Source: Bolinopsis microptera
Taxonomy: Eukaryota > Ctenophora > Tentaculata > Lobata > Bolinopsidae
DNA length: 64,000 bases
NCBI RefSeq assembly: GCF_026151205.1
Contig: NC_087076.1
Location: 12,447,675-12,511,674, forward strand
Direction of reading: 5' to 3'
The notes below the pieces were generated by a model, which ran no database searches, was not told the DNA's origin, and saw nothing but the letters and a program-made list of their open reading frames with translations. Shown piece by piece: positions 25,801 to 36,794 of the stretch. Both the position numbers and the translations under genes were made by a program. Each line of letters begins with the position of its first letter. Position 1 is the stretch's first letter.

Positions 25801-26259
25801 ATCACCGTAGGGGCCGAACTTGCAACAGAACACCTGACAGGATGTTAATAATTGTGTGACTTGCATGATTGATATCACTTGAGCACTTTCTTGCTAGAAA
25901 GCTGGTGGACAATTTATTGTCATTAATTCAAGGTAGTTTTTGTTATTCTCTCGGATGAGATCATTGAAAAGCGGAGCTCTCAAAATAGGATTCGACGACC
26001 CCATCAAAAACTACTGTAACTATAATTAAAATTAATTATGTCAAGTGTGTATGTCAAGTTTCATGGTCTAAATAAAATGGCGATGTTGGTCCCTCACCTC
26101 GGCTGCATGACCGGTAAGATGCATGATGGGAGCTGTCAGGTCTGAGGTTCTGGGTGGTAAGGTATTGTCAGTTGTAGTGGCAAGTGCGAGGTCTTGTTTC
26201 GTGCGCTTTGCTGCAAGTTCCAGCTCATCCGGCGCTCTTTTCAGTATTTCAATAGACAT
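19895..26259 (-). CDS. SNRNP40: U5 snRNP 40 kDa protein, WD40 repeat spliceosome subunit
   Basis: A WD40 beta-propeller subunit of the U5 snRNP that binds PRPF8 in the nucleus. Seven minus-strand exons: 26098-26259, 25719-25833, 25429-25530, 24794-24954, 20730-20822, 20242-20460, 19895-20071; 342 aa versus 357 in human. The seven-repeat propeller is complete; landmarks are [83 protein letters not shown], and the family-typical end IYMGELK. An AG lies 3 nt before the ATG (CTTAGCAG-ATC-ATG). Intron 4 is about 4 kb and holds the foldback elements; intron 3 holds a 52-bp tandem repeat. A spliceosome gene in a window with multiplied splice sites is suggestive but may be chance. Confidence 0.96.
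20955..22760. mobile_element. foldback-containing repeat unit A in SNRNP40 intron 4
   Basis: Contains a long, almost perfect inverted repeat: arms of about 153 bp at 21051-21204 and 21418-21570, starting ATATTTGACCAAAACCC and ending with its complement, around a 213-bp spacer. The sequence on both sides of this core is found again, badly decayed, in unit B immediately downstream. So the repeated unit is larger than the hairpin: about 1.8 kb, including the TGACGTCA pair at 22425/22443 and a TATG run at 22600. No protein-coding capacity was recognised. Confidence 0.8.
22860..24330. mobile_element. decayed second copy (unit B) of the foldback repeat
   Basis: Matches unit A in order: AGGTATCAGTAAAATTTTCTAA, CATTTGACCACAACATCC, the GATTGATCCGTTTTCAAATG segment, a right arm ending GAATGGGTTTTGTCAA, then CTCTTTGACTAATGTCAT and finally TTTGGTCAACGTCTAGACG. 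It has many small deletions and substitutions, so its inverted repeat no longer pairs perfectly. Unit A and unit B lie in direct tandem order, about 1.9 kb apart. Confidence 0.75.
24540..24600. other. two consecutive GC-rich hairpins with TTC loops
   Basis: CGGAGGCGGTGGCC-TTC-GGCCGCCGCCTCCG is a 14-bp stem with one mismatch. It is followed immediately by GTGCACGC-TTC-GCGTGCAC, an 8-bp perfect stem with the same loop. They stand out from the very A+T-rich intron. A 20-bp tandem repeat (AAAGGGGGTATAATAGT) follows at about 24622-24668. Confidence 0.88.
25113..25410. repeat. 52-bp tandem repeat, six copies
   Basis: GATGACC recurs at 25113, 25166, 25218, 25270, 25322 and 25373. The unit includes GTGAAAATGCCTACTTCTAA and CTCAATAGGTTCAATAGG. 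It lies in SNRNP40 intron 3, ending just before exon 3's donor at 25428. Confidence 0.93.
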
Positions 26260-26892
26260 GATCTGCTAAGTAGAGTAAGGTGTGAAGTATAATACATGGA
26301 TGAATATTGAGGGAAGTAGTGTCACCAGAACACATGATTATAGGTCATTATTAACATTATTACAGGCTATACCATTCGGAAATACCATCCTGGCGATATT
26401 GGCTTATGTTATGCTGTACAAATTATATTATGAAATAAGATCAAATCATCTAAATTTAAAAAGTTCGAAATATAAACTATAGAGTATTACTGAAAAATTT
26501 CCAGACTTCAAAATTCGAAAAACAAAAACTCAGTAACCAAATCAATATTTCAAAAATATCGTCAAATTATCCATGATAAAAAAATTCAAATCTCAGAACA
26601 TGCTAAAAGTAAAATGTATTAATTGCCGAGATAGACAAATCAAATCATCGCTAATTTTAACTGTTTTTTTAACCGTTAAAAACATCTCAAACTTTTCGAA
26701 ATTCTAATACTGTACTATTAGAAGACCATGATATCTGTGAAATGATAATGATTTCTAAAAACTGCCATAAAAAAACCTTCTAAAAACTAATTTTTATAGC
26801 TCATGCAAATAGCAAGTAAGCAACAAGAGATATCGAGTTTACCTTTACACAGCACAGTCACAACACAGTTAACACGTCACAACATATATCGT

Positions 26893-27294
26893 TCATTTCA
26901 ATATAAAGTCCAGGTCCCGGACACCTAACCCAAATAGAAGTATACAAGCAATATAAGATGTGACAATAAAATAAGTAAAGACTTTAGGACTAATCTTTGA
27001 AGAAAGATTCAGCCAGGCTAATGTTTTGTGCGTGTAGAGATGATAAAGCAACCCCAGAGAGCCCAAATATCCGGGAAATACCCAATAAATAGACCCATAG
27101 CACAAAGGTAACCAACATTTGTCGAAGGTAGAACCGGATCTGTACATCCCACCATATCGCACACCTCGCGCGATAACAGATCCAAATGGTTTGTAAAATA
27201 GAGCTTCCACCACCTCAACACCAACAGAAAGTAACGATAGATACACAACCATGTTCATCCTATTAACTATCCTCTCTCTTCTAAAAGTGCCCAT
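26893..27294 (-). CDS. possible small multi-pass membrane protein or 3' exon
   Basis: A 133-codon open frame starting with ATG 4 nt after the stop of the tandem LRAT-like gene. It is strongly hydrophobic, with about three membrane spans (near VVYLSLLSVGVEVV, GSIYWVFPGYLGSLGLLY and FTYFIVTSYIACILLFGLG). I recognise no family. Because it begins so close to the preceding stop on the same strand, it could be a second cistron. It could also be a 3' exon joined by splicing that skips that stop; possible joins within the last 30 nt would make an intron too short to be credible. An internal ATG (MNMVVYL) is an alternative start. Confidence 0.35.
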   Translation of the reverse strand: MGTFRRERIVNRMNMVVYLSLLSVGVEVVEALFYKPFGSVIARGVRYGGMYRSGSTFDKCWLPLCYGSIYWVFPGYLGSLGLLYHLYTHKTLAWLNLSSKISPKVFTYFIVTSYIACILLFGLGVRDLDFILK

Positions 27295-27298
27295 AAAA

Positions 27299-28920
27299 TT
27301 AAAGAATCACTGGATACCCTATATACTGGTAGTGGTTTACCTCATCCTCTGTGCTCTCCTTGAACAGAAGATATACATCGTAGTAAACAATTACAACGCC
27401 TAGCAACCGCAGTAGTCCATCGAACCCAACTTTACTAAGGTATTTCAATGGGCTTGTCCAGTCAATGATGGTATCGAACTTCCAACTTTCTACCTTTGCA
27501 AACTTATCAAAGAATTCTTTAGCAAAGTGTTGGCACTGGCTTTCAAGAGGATTGTATGTATTTTTCGGCAATTTGCGTTCCAGCCAACCAACCACATCAC
27601 CAAGTGAAGAAGTTGACTTGTCCATAATTAGTCTTTTTACAGGTTCTGGGCGTTTTACTCCGTTAAAGTAAAACACAACAGAGTCACGACTTTTACTACA
27701 ACTCACGTATATTCCGTCTGTCATCTTATCAACAGCCCAGCACATCCCATCAATAGATTCCGCAATTACAAAAGCATGGTAGTCGAAAGAAAGGTATTGT
27801 TGCTGCAAGTAATCGCAGAAACCTTGTGTAGAACTGCTAAATGGACCAGTTAAGGGAGTGCTGCAGACTGCAACACGTTCTAGGTTAACATCCAAATTCT
27901 GAGAACAATTTTCAAAAAATTGCCTAACGTTCTCAGCTTCGACCTTTTTAGTCCTCCACCCAATTAGTCTTCTTACATCAGTGATGGTATCCAACTTCCA
28001 ACTTTTCTTCTCTGCAAACTTATCAAAGATTTCTTTAGCAAAGTGTTGGCAGTTGCTTTCATAAGGATAGTATGTATTTTTCGGCAATTTGTGTTCCAGC
28101 CAGCCAACCACATCACCAAGTGAAGAAGTTGACTCGTCCATAATTAGTCTTATTACAGGTTCTGGGCGTTTTACTCCGTCAAAGTAAATCACAGAGTCAA
28201 TACTTTCACCACAACTCACCCATAATCCGTCTGCCATCTTATCAACAGCCCAACACAACCCATCACTAGATACCATAGTTACAGAAGCATGGAAATCCAC
28301 AGAAAGGTCTTGTTGCTGCAAAATGGAACCGCTAAATGGACCAGATAGGGGAGTTCTGCACACTGCAACACTTTTTATTTTAACTGCCAAATTCGGAGAA
28401 TAATTTTCAAAAAATGGCCTAACGTTCTCAGCTTCGACCTTTTTGGTCCTCCTCCCAAATGGTCTCTCAGTAGGGGTATGAAGTATCTCAGGTCCCTCAT
28501 CAACGTAGCCAACAGCCAACAGGAGAAAAGCTGAGAGGAGATGGACCGATATAACCACTATCTCCACTAAATTTGATCTGAAATAATTTGTTCAAATTTA
28601 AATTTTATTAGCGTACTCGTTAACTGTGTACTTCTATTAAGGTAATTTAAATGATCACTAACACCCCACGGTTATCATTATTATGAACAGCACCAATTAG
28701 GAACTGACTGGAATCGGATATCCGAATTTAATATCTGGATTCCAAGAATTTGGCTGGATATTCAACCGGAAACTGTTTTTAAATGTATTTCTATAATGTA
28801 ATATTGAGATAAAACATCGGGAACTATCTGGCTGTTTCTGGTCAGGCAGCCAAAACCCCGGTCAGTTCCTACTTTCTAGCACCAACGTGACAACTACTTA
28901 CCCTGACCATGTGTATGCAT
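27299..28920 (-). CDS. secreted/membrane protein with two tandem LRAT/NlpC-like domains
   Basis: The main open frame (27299-28566) encodes a hydrophobic leader (VVISVHLLSAFLLLAVG) and two internal repeats of about 165 aa, beginning at RTKKVEAENVR (residues about 40 and 205 of the frame). Each has a His in a hydrophobic strand (FHASVTMVS, His93; YHAFVIAES, His264) and a Cys in an N/QCQHFAKE helix start (Cys173 and Cys345). His followed by NCxHF is the permuted papain-fold signature of LRAT/H-rev107-type and related thiol acyltransferases or peptidases. Repeat 1 lacks about six residues (TQGFCDY region) present in repeat 2, and position 344 is Gln rather than Asn. A C-terminal hydrophobic segment (LLRLLGVVIVYYDVYLLF) may be a membrane anchor. 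The frame has no ATG at its start; I propose a tiny first exon 28902-28920 with donor CAGG-GTAAGT, which is tentative. Confidence 0.6.
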
Positions 28921-30048
28921 CTTCCCATATAAGGAAATCCCGAAACCACTGTAATCTGAAATGTACTTAAGTTTTCAAAGTGGTTCCAATGATTTTGGGT
29001 ATTATAAATTCTAGAAGTTTGTCATCTAATTCATAGCACATTACGTCTAAGATTTACAATTTTCTATAATACAAATACTCAACACAATAAAAAAGGACAC
29101 GCAAATCAAGTACTTCTAGATAGACACAGGATAGTCTCGAGTGAACATTTCTAAAACTTGTGCATATTTTATGATTTGAACTTGAAGCCACAACATAAAG
29201 CTTGTAACTAACCCAATACCATAGTAGAATAAGTAGTGGAAACACAGTACAAGTGTAACAGACAGGAGGAAGATGCGTGTTTTAGTCATATTCTCACTCC
29301 GTAAGCGTTTTCTCACAATCTCACTGGTTCAGCTCGAGAACAATATGAAATACAGCAATATTGAACAACCAATGCTGAACTTCACCAACTTTGCCAAATC
29401 TGAAAAGCAATTTAACAATTAACATAGCAAATAATTTTGAGATGATATGTTATGGCACACCATAATCTAATGTGTCTAGATTTAAGTACATTTAAAATTT
29501 TTAACAATACAAATCAAGTAGAAAGTCGGCCCTAGATCTAAATTATAAGTTTATGATGTTTTTTTTCTGAGGGTTTGCAATACTGTCCCAGAAAAACAAC
29601 TCACTTGGTTTCCACGGTAAAACGAACCACTTCGACCTCTACCTATCCTACAGTTAAAAAGACAGTCAAAATCTGTAATATAATACACACCTTGGCCGTT
29701 ACAATGAACTTGATCCTAAGCAAAGATATGAGATTGAGGTTTTTTAAATAAAGATAAGTTTACGTTGTTCCACACAACTATCTTTAAGACAATAAATTGA
29801 TGAATACAATTAAATATGCCAAAACATTTTCGAAACATTATTTAATAAAAAATAAACATGTGAAGCTGCAAATCAGATAACATTACAATTAAACTCTAAC
29901 TCAGATTTACTGGGATTTTTGGCAGAACGTTTATCTGGAAAATCAAACAATCCCAGTACATACAGTTTTCAGATACTCCTCTTATCAAGATGTTAAATGC
30001 ATTTATATGTTTTGATAAACAATTGAGTCTAGTAGCCAGTTCAATTTA
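28921..30048. other. mostly non-coding, one short signal-anchor ORF
   Basis: On the minus strand, from an ATG near 29289 to 29116, a 57-codon frame begins MTKTRIFLLSVTLVLCF and is hydrophobic enough to be a signal peptide or anchor. I could not join it in frame to the LRAT-like gene with good splice sites, so I leave it unassigned. The rest shows nothing I can support. Confidence 0.3.
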
Positions 30049-30996
30049 TTAAAGATAGAAATCAGTCTCATTTGACTGACATAAAGAACTCCCTTCTTGT
30101 TTTTCTTTTCTTTCTTGAGGCACATGACAATTTAATTCATTCCTGATAGTAAAGACAAAAACGAAGAATGAAGCTAGCCACAGCCACTGACTCACATTGG
30201 ATACTGCAAAGTAAACAAATCCTCCGTCTCCATTTCTCCAGTTATGATTTCGTTCAGAACAATTTTTAAATGCTTGCCACAAGACTATCTCTTCCTTAGA
30301 GCAGCTAACAGATGGTTCCCATTTTATTCTTCCAATGACTGTTAAGACAAACATCCCAAAAAGGCTGATAGCACCAGCAATTGTAACAGTAACTCTGAGT
30401 TTGAAAAGGTAAGATCTCTGAGAGAGCTGCATTATACCATCAAGGAAAGCACGGGAGTTAATTGTGTGAAGAGTGGAGTAACTGTATCCTGCAATTACCA
30501 TAAGGACAAGAGGCACGTAGTGAAGAACTGTGGAGTAAGTAACTTGAAAAGTTCCAACTCCTAGTGCCCCCACTCCAGTTAAAACACCACAACACAAGCT
30601 GAGTTGATTGAATTGATGGTTTTTTCTGTATTGCAGCTTAAACTTTTTTACTGCTGAAGAGTCTGACAGAGAATTAATTCTTTGCAAGCTTTCAATGTTC
30701 TGCTGATAAACATAATTGGCATAGGTCTTCATTGCATAATAAGTCGCATGGCTAATGAGTATTAGGAGTATTGCAGCCATCCCCAAAGTAAAACTGAATA
30801 TCATGCTTGCTGGAGGGAAATTCCCAGTGTGACTAATTCGAGGGAATATAGGACTTACATCATGCTGCAGAAATGCAGCTAAGAGATAGCTAGTAAGAAG
30901 TCCTGTCGTGCAGAAGACAACAAATATGACTGGGAGTAAAGATGGTTGGTAATATGAGCTGCAGAAATCTACAATTTTCAGTAGTGTTTCTATCAT
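30049..30996 (-). CDS. DRAM/FRAG1-family multi-pass membrane protein
   Basis: A single-exon 315-aa frame with about six hydrophobic spans. The first loop carries the family-typical pattern VSPIFPRISHTGNFPPASMIF (DRAM: VNPFLPYISDTGTTPPES), matching DRAM1/DRAM2, TMEM150 and Sfk1-type proteins. DRAM proteins sit in lysosomal membranes and modulate autophagy; TMEM150/Sfk1 act at the plasma membrane. I cannot decide between them. Conserved Cys (VSCSKEEIVLWQAFKNCSE) and WLWLASFF near the end fit the family. It is the only clearly intronless gene besides the two C2H2 paralogues, so retroposition is possible. An AG (CCAAATAG) directly precedes the ATG. Confidence 0.75.
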   Translation of the reverse strand: MIETLLKIVDFCSSYYQPSLLPVIFVVFCTTGLLTSYLLAAFLQHDVSPIFPRISHTGNFPPASMIFSFTLGMAAILLILISHATYYAMKTYANYVYQQNIESLQRINSLSDSSAVKKFKLQYRKNHQFNQLSLCCGVLTGVGALGVGTFQVTYSTVLHYVPLVLMVIAGYSYSTLHTINSRAFLDGIMQLSQRSYLFKLRVTVTIAGAISLFGMFVLTVIGRIKWEPSVSCSKEEIVLWQAFKNCSERNHNWRNGDGGFVYFAVSNVSQWLWLASFFVFVFTIRNELNCHVPQERKEKQEGSSLCQSNETDFYL

Positions 30997-31339
30997 CTAT
31001 TTGGGGACAAGTGGTCAGATATCAAAAAGGCTATACTATTTTATACAAATGGGCTAGAAAACCATTTGTATAATGGGAGGAAGCTAATAGTATTCTTTGA
31101 TAGTCAGTTTTTATCCCATGTAAAAATATCAACCACAACCAATAATAGAAAGATACGACCCATTAAAATTGCACTGAGCACAACGTAATAATAACCACAA
31201 AACTGATATTAATGTATTATATATAAATATCGACTGGGTCTCTTCAATTTAACAACGCTGGCAGAGCAGCGAATATGATTATACGTGAACAGTAAAATAA
31301 TTTAATTGGTCTGTAGAGATTTAGACCATATTGGAACAA
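30997..31339. other. upstream of DRAM-like gene, nothing recognised
   Basis: A+T-rich sequence without coding signal; it should contain the promoter of the DRAM-like gene unless that is trans-spliced from an upstream gene. Confidence 0.3.
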
Positions 31340-31359
31340 ACTTTCTCCGGACGTCAAGA

Positions 31360-31865
31360 GCTCAGAGAGCTCTAAGTTTTAAAGTTAAAAAGAAGATTAA
31401 AGAAAGATATGAATTCTAAAAGTTTTAGCTATTTTTGGAATGTTTCGGATGAAGTTTTAAGAAAAATTGAGGTAATTTCAATAATGTTATTAATAAAGAA
31501 AAGCGATATGAATATAATATCTAAATCTAAGGTTTGTTTTAGGAAAAATTGAGGTAATCAATAATGTTATTAATAAAGAAAAGCGTTATGAATATAATAT
31601 CTAGATCTAAGGTTTAATCCCCATGTTGCTAAGAAACGTTTTACTACCTTTTACTTAAATCTAGTTATACATTACTTTATCATATTTTATCGAACTAAGG
31701 TGTAGTATTGCCAGATCCCAGTTCATTTTGTAACGGAGTTTTATATTAACAGGAAACGATGTAACAAAGTTGATATATTTTAATGTTGCCATGGGGTGGC
31801 AAGTCTCCATACATCGTGGTCCGGTAGTTTCATTGCGTCCTAATATAGTACCGGAAAGTATAATT
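31360..31865 (+). mobile_element. truncated LINE 3' end with internal duplication
   Basis: Reading plus, the frame containing SYFWNVSDEVLRKIE matches the C terminus of the LINE at 33.4-36.8 kb (DFYFWNVSNEVLGKIE). It is decayed and 5'-truncated. A segment of about 70-75 bp (GGAAAAATTGAGGTAAT... through AATATCTA) is tandemly repeated at about 31465-31610. The downstream part (31700-31850) is the reverse complement of 6920-7060 and is therefore the shared 3' untranslated region. Confidence 0.75.
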
Positions 31866-31869
31866 AGGT

Positions 31870-33416
31870 AGATTTTAACTGGGTCTTTGAAACTAGAATG
31901 TTATTTAAATTTTAGTAGAAATATTCATGATGATGTGTGATCTGAGTTTGTGTCGTTATTAGCTCTAATATCTAGGTTTTGGGCTTTGGCACTCTTTCAA
32001 CAAACACAAAAACTTTAATAGGTTCAGCCGTAATGCTACATTTTTGTTTTTTCTGATCTGTTAAAAATGAAACATGGTAACTAAGCGGCGATTTGTTTCA
32101 CGTTGTGACACACACGGTCGTTCCACTAGGTGCACGGCGGGTCATACAGCGTATGAAAAGCGGCGCTCTCAATTAATCGCTCGCCCAAATTAAAAGAAAA
32201 CTCTTGTGAAAAGGCCTTGAGGGTATGAAAGTAATTTAATTGAAAAACCATAAAAACCAAAGTCATGTGATAATTTTTGGGCGAGCGAATTAGTAAAAGC
32301 CGACAAGCGGCGATCAACTTATCATTTCGCAAAATTTCTATGTTTGGGCTAAATGAAAAAAGTTCGGATGCTCATCATGCATCGGAAGTTAATGTGCGGG
32401 TGGCAAGCATTCACGTGATCGTGTTTAATAAATTGCGGTCTCGAAAAACACGTGCACGCTCACTGCCAATTTAAAAAAGTGAAGTATACGCTATTAGAGC
32501 CGCGCGCTGAGTTACATTGCATTGACAATTGTAAAGTTTGATTATTGGATTGTAAAATCGTAAAACGTGCCTGCTTGCGCGTTTGAGAGGGTTCAAAAAT
32601 AATACGTCATGGCCAGGTTATGTTTATAAACATATAATAATAATAGCTTGGGGTCCCCAGGTAACATTACATACATTACATACATATTTAATAAACGTTT
32701 TTTACAAAATATTTATTTAAAGATTTTGAAAAATATCTACTATCAATTATTTGATAGTCTATTGCTTGTTGCTCGATTCTCTCACGTCCATGAAGCTTGT
32801 AAAGAGCGCCGCATACATGAGGATAAGCGTGCCAAGTGATCAATTGGAGGACTTCGCCGCTTCGACGCGCCGCGCAAACTAGCATTCTTGTTTCGCATCG
32901 TAGATGACAAGATCGTTGCTTTGCTTTGCAGATCAACGATCAGGAAGGGTTGACATCGTCAATAAACGTGATCAATTATGACAAAATTGCTCTGATAGCC
33001 AGATATCGGCGAAAAACTGTTTCGATTTCGTGATATGATTACATATAGAGAAAGTATTCGACATTTCACGTGATATATAATAATAGTCGAGTGTAAAGTA
33101 ATTAATAATCATCTTTATGTTGTGTATTAATTATAAATTATATCCTTTCTAGTTATATTAGTTGAATTAATAAGTGATTTCTCTACTATACGTAACGGGG
33201 AGAGTCGAGACAGAGGTGCTAAAAAGAACTTTGTTGATAAGTAAGTAAGTAAGTAAGTAAAGATTATGACATTACATCATCACAAGTGTCTAAAAATATC
33301 ATTGCACTAAATAGAAAAATAATTCAAATAGACATATTCTTCCATCAACATTAATAATTTATTAAATTCAATTTTATTAATTAATAAAATCTAATGCATT
33401 ATATATAAATAATTAA
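31870..33416. other. intergenic, no gene seen
   Basis: Contains an inverted pair TAATCGCTCGCCCAAA (about 32174) and TTTGGGCGAGCGAATTA (about 32276), roughly 100 bp apart, and a TAAG tetranucleotide repeat at about 33240-33260. No coding signal. Confidence 0.4.
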
Positions 33417-36400
33417 TTAAAACTTCCCAGTGGAATAAAGATTTATAAAACGTTTCTTCGCCACAAAAGGATGAAACCAAAGATATTCATTATGTGTCTC
33501 CTTATTGCTTAAATAACTGGGTCCTTCAATTTTCCCTAAAACTTCGTTCGAAACATTCCAAAAATAAAAATCATTTACACTGTTATTAGAAATCATTTCT
33601 TTCTTAAATCCTTCCAACCTAACTTTAAAGCTTAAAACTGTCGAGCAGTTCTTGACATCTGAAAGGAGTTTGTTCCAGTAAGGAATGACTCGCTCCGGAA
33701 GAAAAGAAGACTGGAGATTCTTAACTTTAGTTACACTCTTACTACACATATTGGTTGAAACTAGATTAAGACCAGATCTGCTCATTCTGAACAAACCCTA
33801 TCCATATTCAGTCAAACCACTAGTTACTTTAAAAGCTTCAATAAGGTCCCCACGTATTCGCCGCTCTGCCAGCGTTGTCAAATTGAGGATATCCAGTCTA
33901 CGGCTGTATGGAAGAGTACCCACCTCATCAATAAGACGGGTAAACCGCCTCTGGACGCTCTCCAGCTCCAAAACAGTCCCCCAACTTCCATGAGCCGCAG
34001 GTGGATTCCACAATTGGACACAATACTCAAGATGAGGTCTTATCAAAGCTTTATAAATAGCTATCATTACAACCTTTTCTCTAATAACTAAGTTCCTTAC
34101 AATCCAGCAGATCATACGATTTGCTTTAGAAATACATGCTTTTATCTGTTCATTCCAAAGCAAGGAGCTATGGGTAATAACCCCCAAATCTTTTTCCTGT
34201 GCAGATACTTCTAGTTCTACTCCATTTACAATATAATTCGAGTTAGGATTATTATTCAGATTAATATGGACTACTTTACACTTGGCAAGATTGAAGTTTA
34301 AGTGCCATATACTCTCCCAAATTTCGAGTTCTAAAATATCATCAGATACACTTTTATGGTTAGCTGCATTACAAACTAATTTGAGATCATCTGCAAATAA
34401 TTTAATCTTATTTTTAACATTGTCAGGTAAATCGTTTATATAAAGAATAAATAACAAAGGACCTAATACTGATCCCTGGGGAACACCAGATAATACGTGT
34501 TTCACCTCAGACCATTGACCTTCTACACAAACCCTCGTGGTTCTGTCTGTCAGAAAGTCTTTTATAACATCTAAAACTTTTTGTAAAACAAAATTTTTTT
34601 TTTTTGTAAAACAAAATTTTTATTTACCACAAAACAATCAATACATATTTAATATTATTATACATTTACAAATAAATCTAAATTTAAATTCAGCTATAAA
34701 CACAATACACAGCCCGCCGCGCAGACAGCCACACATTGCTGAGAGATTCTCAGGTGCAGATGTAAGCGCCGCGCGCGCGAGGTTTGTTATTTTACAATTA
34801 CATGTCACGATATATTATTAATTATCAGAGAATTTTAGAAGCAAAATAATAATTGCATATTGGGAAAATTTTGGTCGTTAACGCAGTCTTTTCCCTTGAC
34901 CCCAAACCCCTCCAATTTAGATAAAAGTCTAAAGTGGGGGACTGTATCGAAAGCCTTACTAAAATCAAAATATAAAAGATCAACAGGAGCACCTTCATCT
35001 AAAATATCAAGAATATTATCAAATGTCTCTAAGAGATTAGATAGACAAGATTTACCCTTCACAAATCCATGCTGATGCTTTGAAATTCGTTCTTCTAAAT
35101 ATGTTAATAAATGTGCCCTCACCAACTTTTCATACACTTTGCACAAAATACAAGTTAATGAGACAGGTCTATAATTTAAGGGATCAGATTTAACACCCTT
35201 TTTGAATAATGCTACAACAGATGCTGTCTTCCAAATGTCAGGCAGGACTCCTGTTTCTGAACATTTAACAAATAATTTAGTAACAGCTTCAACAAACATT
35301 TCATCGTATGCTAAGGATTTCAACAACTTTGGATGAACGCCATCCGGACCAGAACTCTTAAAACATTAAGCTTTAAAAGCTGCTTCTTGATATCAGAACT
35401 GCTAATTTCCATATCATCAATCACCTCTTTGTTATAACTCTCATTTTGGGGAAGAGGGCCAGGTGGTTTACGCACAAACACAGAACTAAAGGCACTAGCA
35501 AGTACCTCAGCTGACTCAGATGAACTATCTGTGCGTGTACCATCTCCTCTATCTAAAGAAACAACACTTGATTTCACTTGACGTTTATTACGCAAATACG
35601 AGTAAAAAGATTTACAATTCTGTTTTAAATTAGATGTAATCTTCTTTTCATAATTTACTTTAGCTTTAATCTCTGCCACCTCAAAATTATGCTGCTTGCT
35701 ATTTGCACAGCTCAAGTTAATATACGAAGGATTAATATCAAATTCAGCCCATGCTCTGTCCTTGTTCTTCCTCATTCTTTTAAGTGCAGTTGTACTCCAT
35801 GGCAACTTGACAGGTCTGTTGTCGAGATAAACCGAAGCAGCTGGGACAGCTGCAGCAACAGACTCCAATTTACCATGTAGTTCAACCCACATATCTTGAA
35901 CATTACTTTTACAACTATAATCCCAGTCAATATTATTCATACTAAAGTTAAATAACTCTTCTGAGGAAATCTTACCCCAAATAGGCTTTAAAATCTTTTG
36001 TTTGGGACTTTTGTTAGTATTGGGCGAAACAACCAGTTCGACAAGTATGCCAACATGATCACTTTTGCCAAGCGGAGAAACGATCTTACAACCGTTGACA
36101 AGAGCATCATTTGTATACAAAACCTGATCAAGAAGACTCTCCTGGAGAGTATCTTTCACAAGCCGTCTTCTGGTTGTTTCGTTAGTAAAGTACCACGTCA
36201 AACCACTGTCATTAAATAAATCAATATACTTTTGTTGAATCATTAAAACCTGATTCTTACTAGAAATACCACTATTTACACTACCAGTTTCCCATGATAC
36301 ATTAGGTAGGTTAAAATCTCCTATGATAATGGTTTCAAAAACATTCTTTTCACTAGATATGTTCTTGATGCAAGATAATAACATATTGTTCTGTTCTAAA

Positions 36401-36765
36401 TTCAAAGAAGTAGACCTATAAATACAGCAAATACTAATCAATCCACCAGAGGTATTGACATTAATAGCTAAAGAGTCTGGTGCTTTTAAAAATGAGCTCA
36501 CTAATGAAGCATTACAACTGTTTTTAATATAAATAATAGAACCTGCACCTCCACTTATGTTGCTAGTGGAGTTATCGATTTTAAAATCTCTGTCTTTTCT
36601 AAACATACTAAAACCTTCAATAAAAATTTCAGCATCTAAAATATCACTATTAAAATGAGTTTCTGTAATGCAGATTACATGAATAGATTTATAAACTGAT
36701 AGAATACATTTTAGTTCATCAATTTTATTAAATAGTCCATTAGCATTAGTATAAAAAATATTCAT
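33417..36765 (-). pseudogene. LINE ORF2: endonuclease plus reverse transcriptase, disrupted
   Basis: The endonuclease part (36765-35320) shows NANGLFNKIDEL, CITETHF, IIGDFNLPNVSW and GKSDHVGIL, the expected catalytic motifs. After a frameshift, the reverse transcriptase runs 35326-34835 (YRPVSLT, KAFDTVPH) and breaks off at GFGVKGK. It resumes beyond the 310-bp insertion with SGVPQGSVLGPLLFILYIND and the catalytic FADD (frame ending 33798), followed by a TAG and a last open frame to 33417. It cannot make a functional enzyme as it stands. Confidence 0.9.
34578..34888. mobile_element. insertion of about 310 bp interrupting the LINE reverse transcriptase
   Basis: The LINE frame stops matching after GVKGK and resumes at VLDVIKD. 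The insert starts with two copies of TTTTTGTAAAACAAAATTTTT separated by a T run. It contains a short G+C-rich core (CCCGCCGCGCAGACAGCC; GCGCCGCGCGCGCGAGG) in otherwise A+T-rich DNA. The origin was not recognised; a T-rich end would suit a retroposed sequence in the minus direction. Confidence 0.65.
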
Positions 36766-36794
36766 GGGCTGACTACATTCTTTGTTACTGCTAT

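Noticed and set aside
26282-26482. 66-codon plus-strand frame with hydrophobic segment
   Set aside because: Lies directly upstream of the SNRNP40 start on the other strand, is A+T-rich, and has no homologue I recognise.
35320-36765. Host gene for an endonuclease/exonuclease/phosphatase protein
   Set aside because: The adjacent PHD ORF1 and reverse transcriptase show that it belongs to a LINE.
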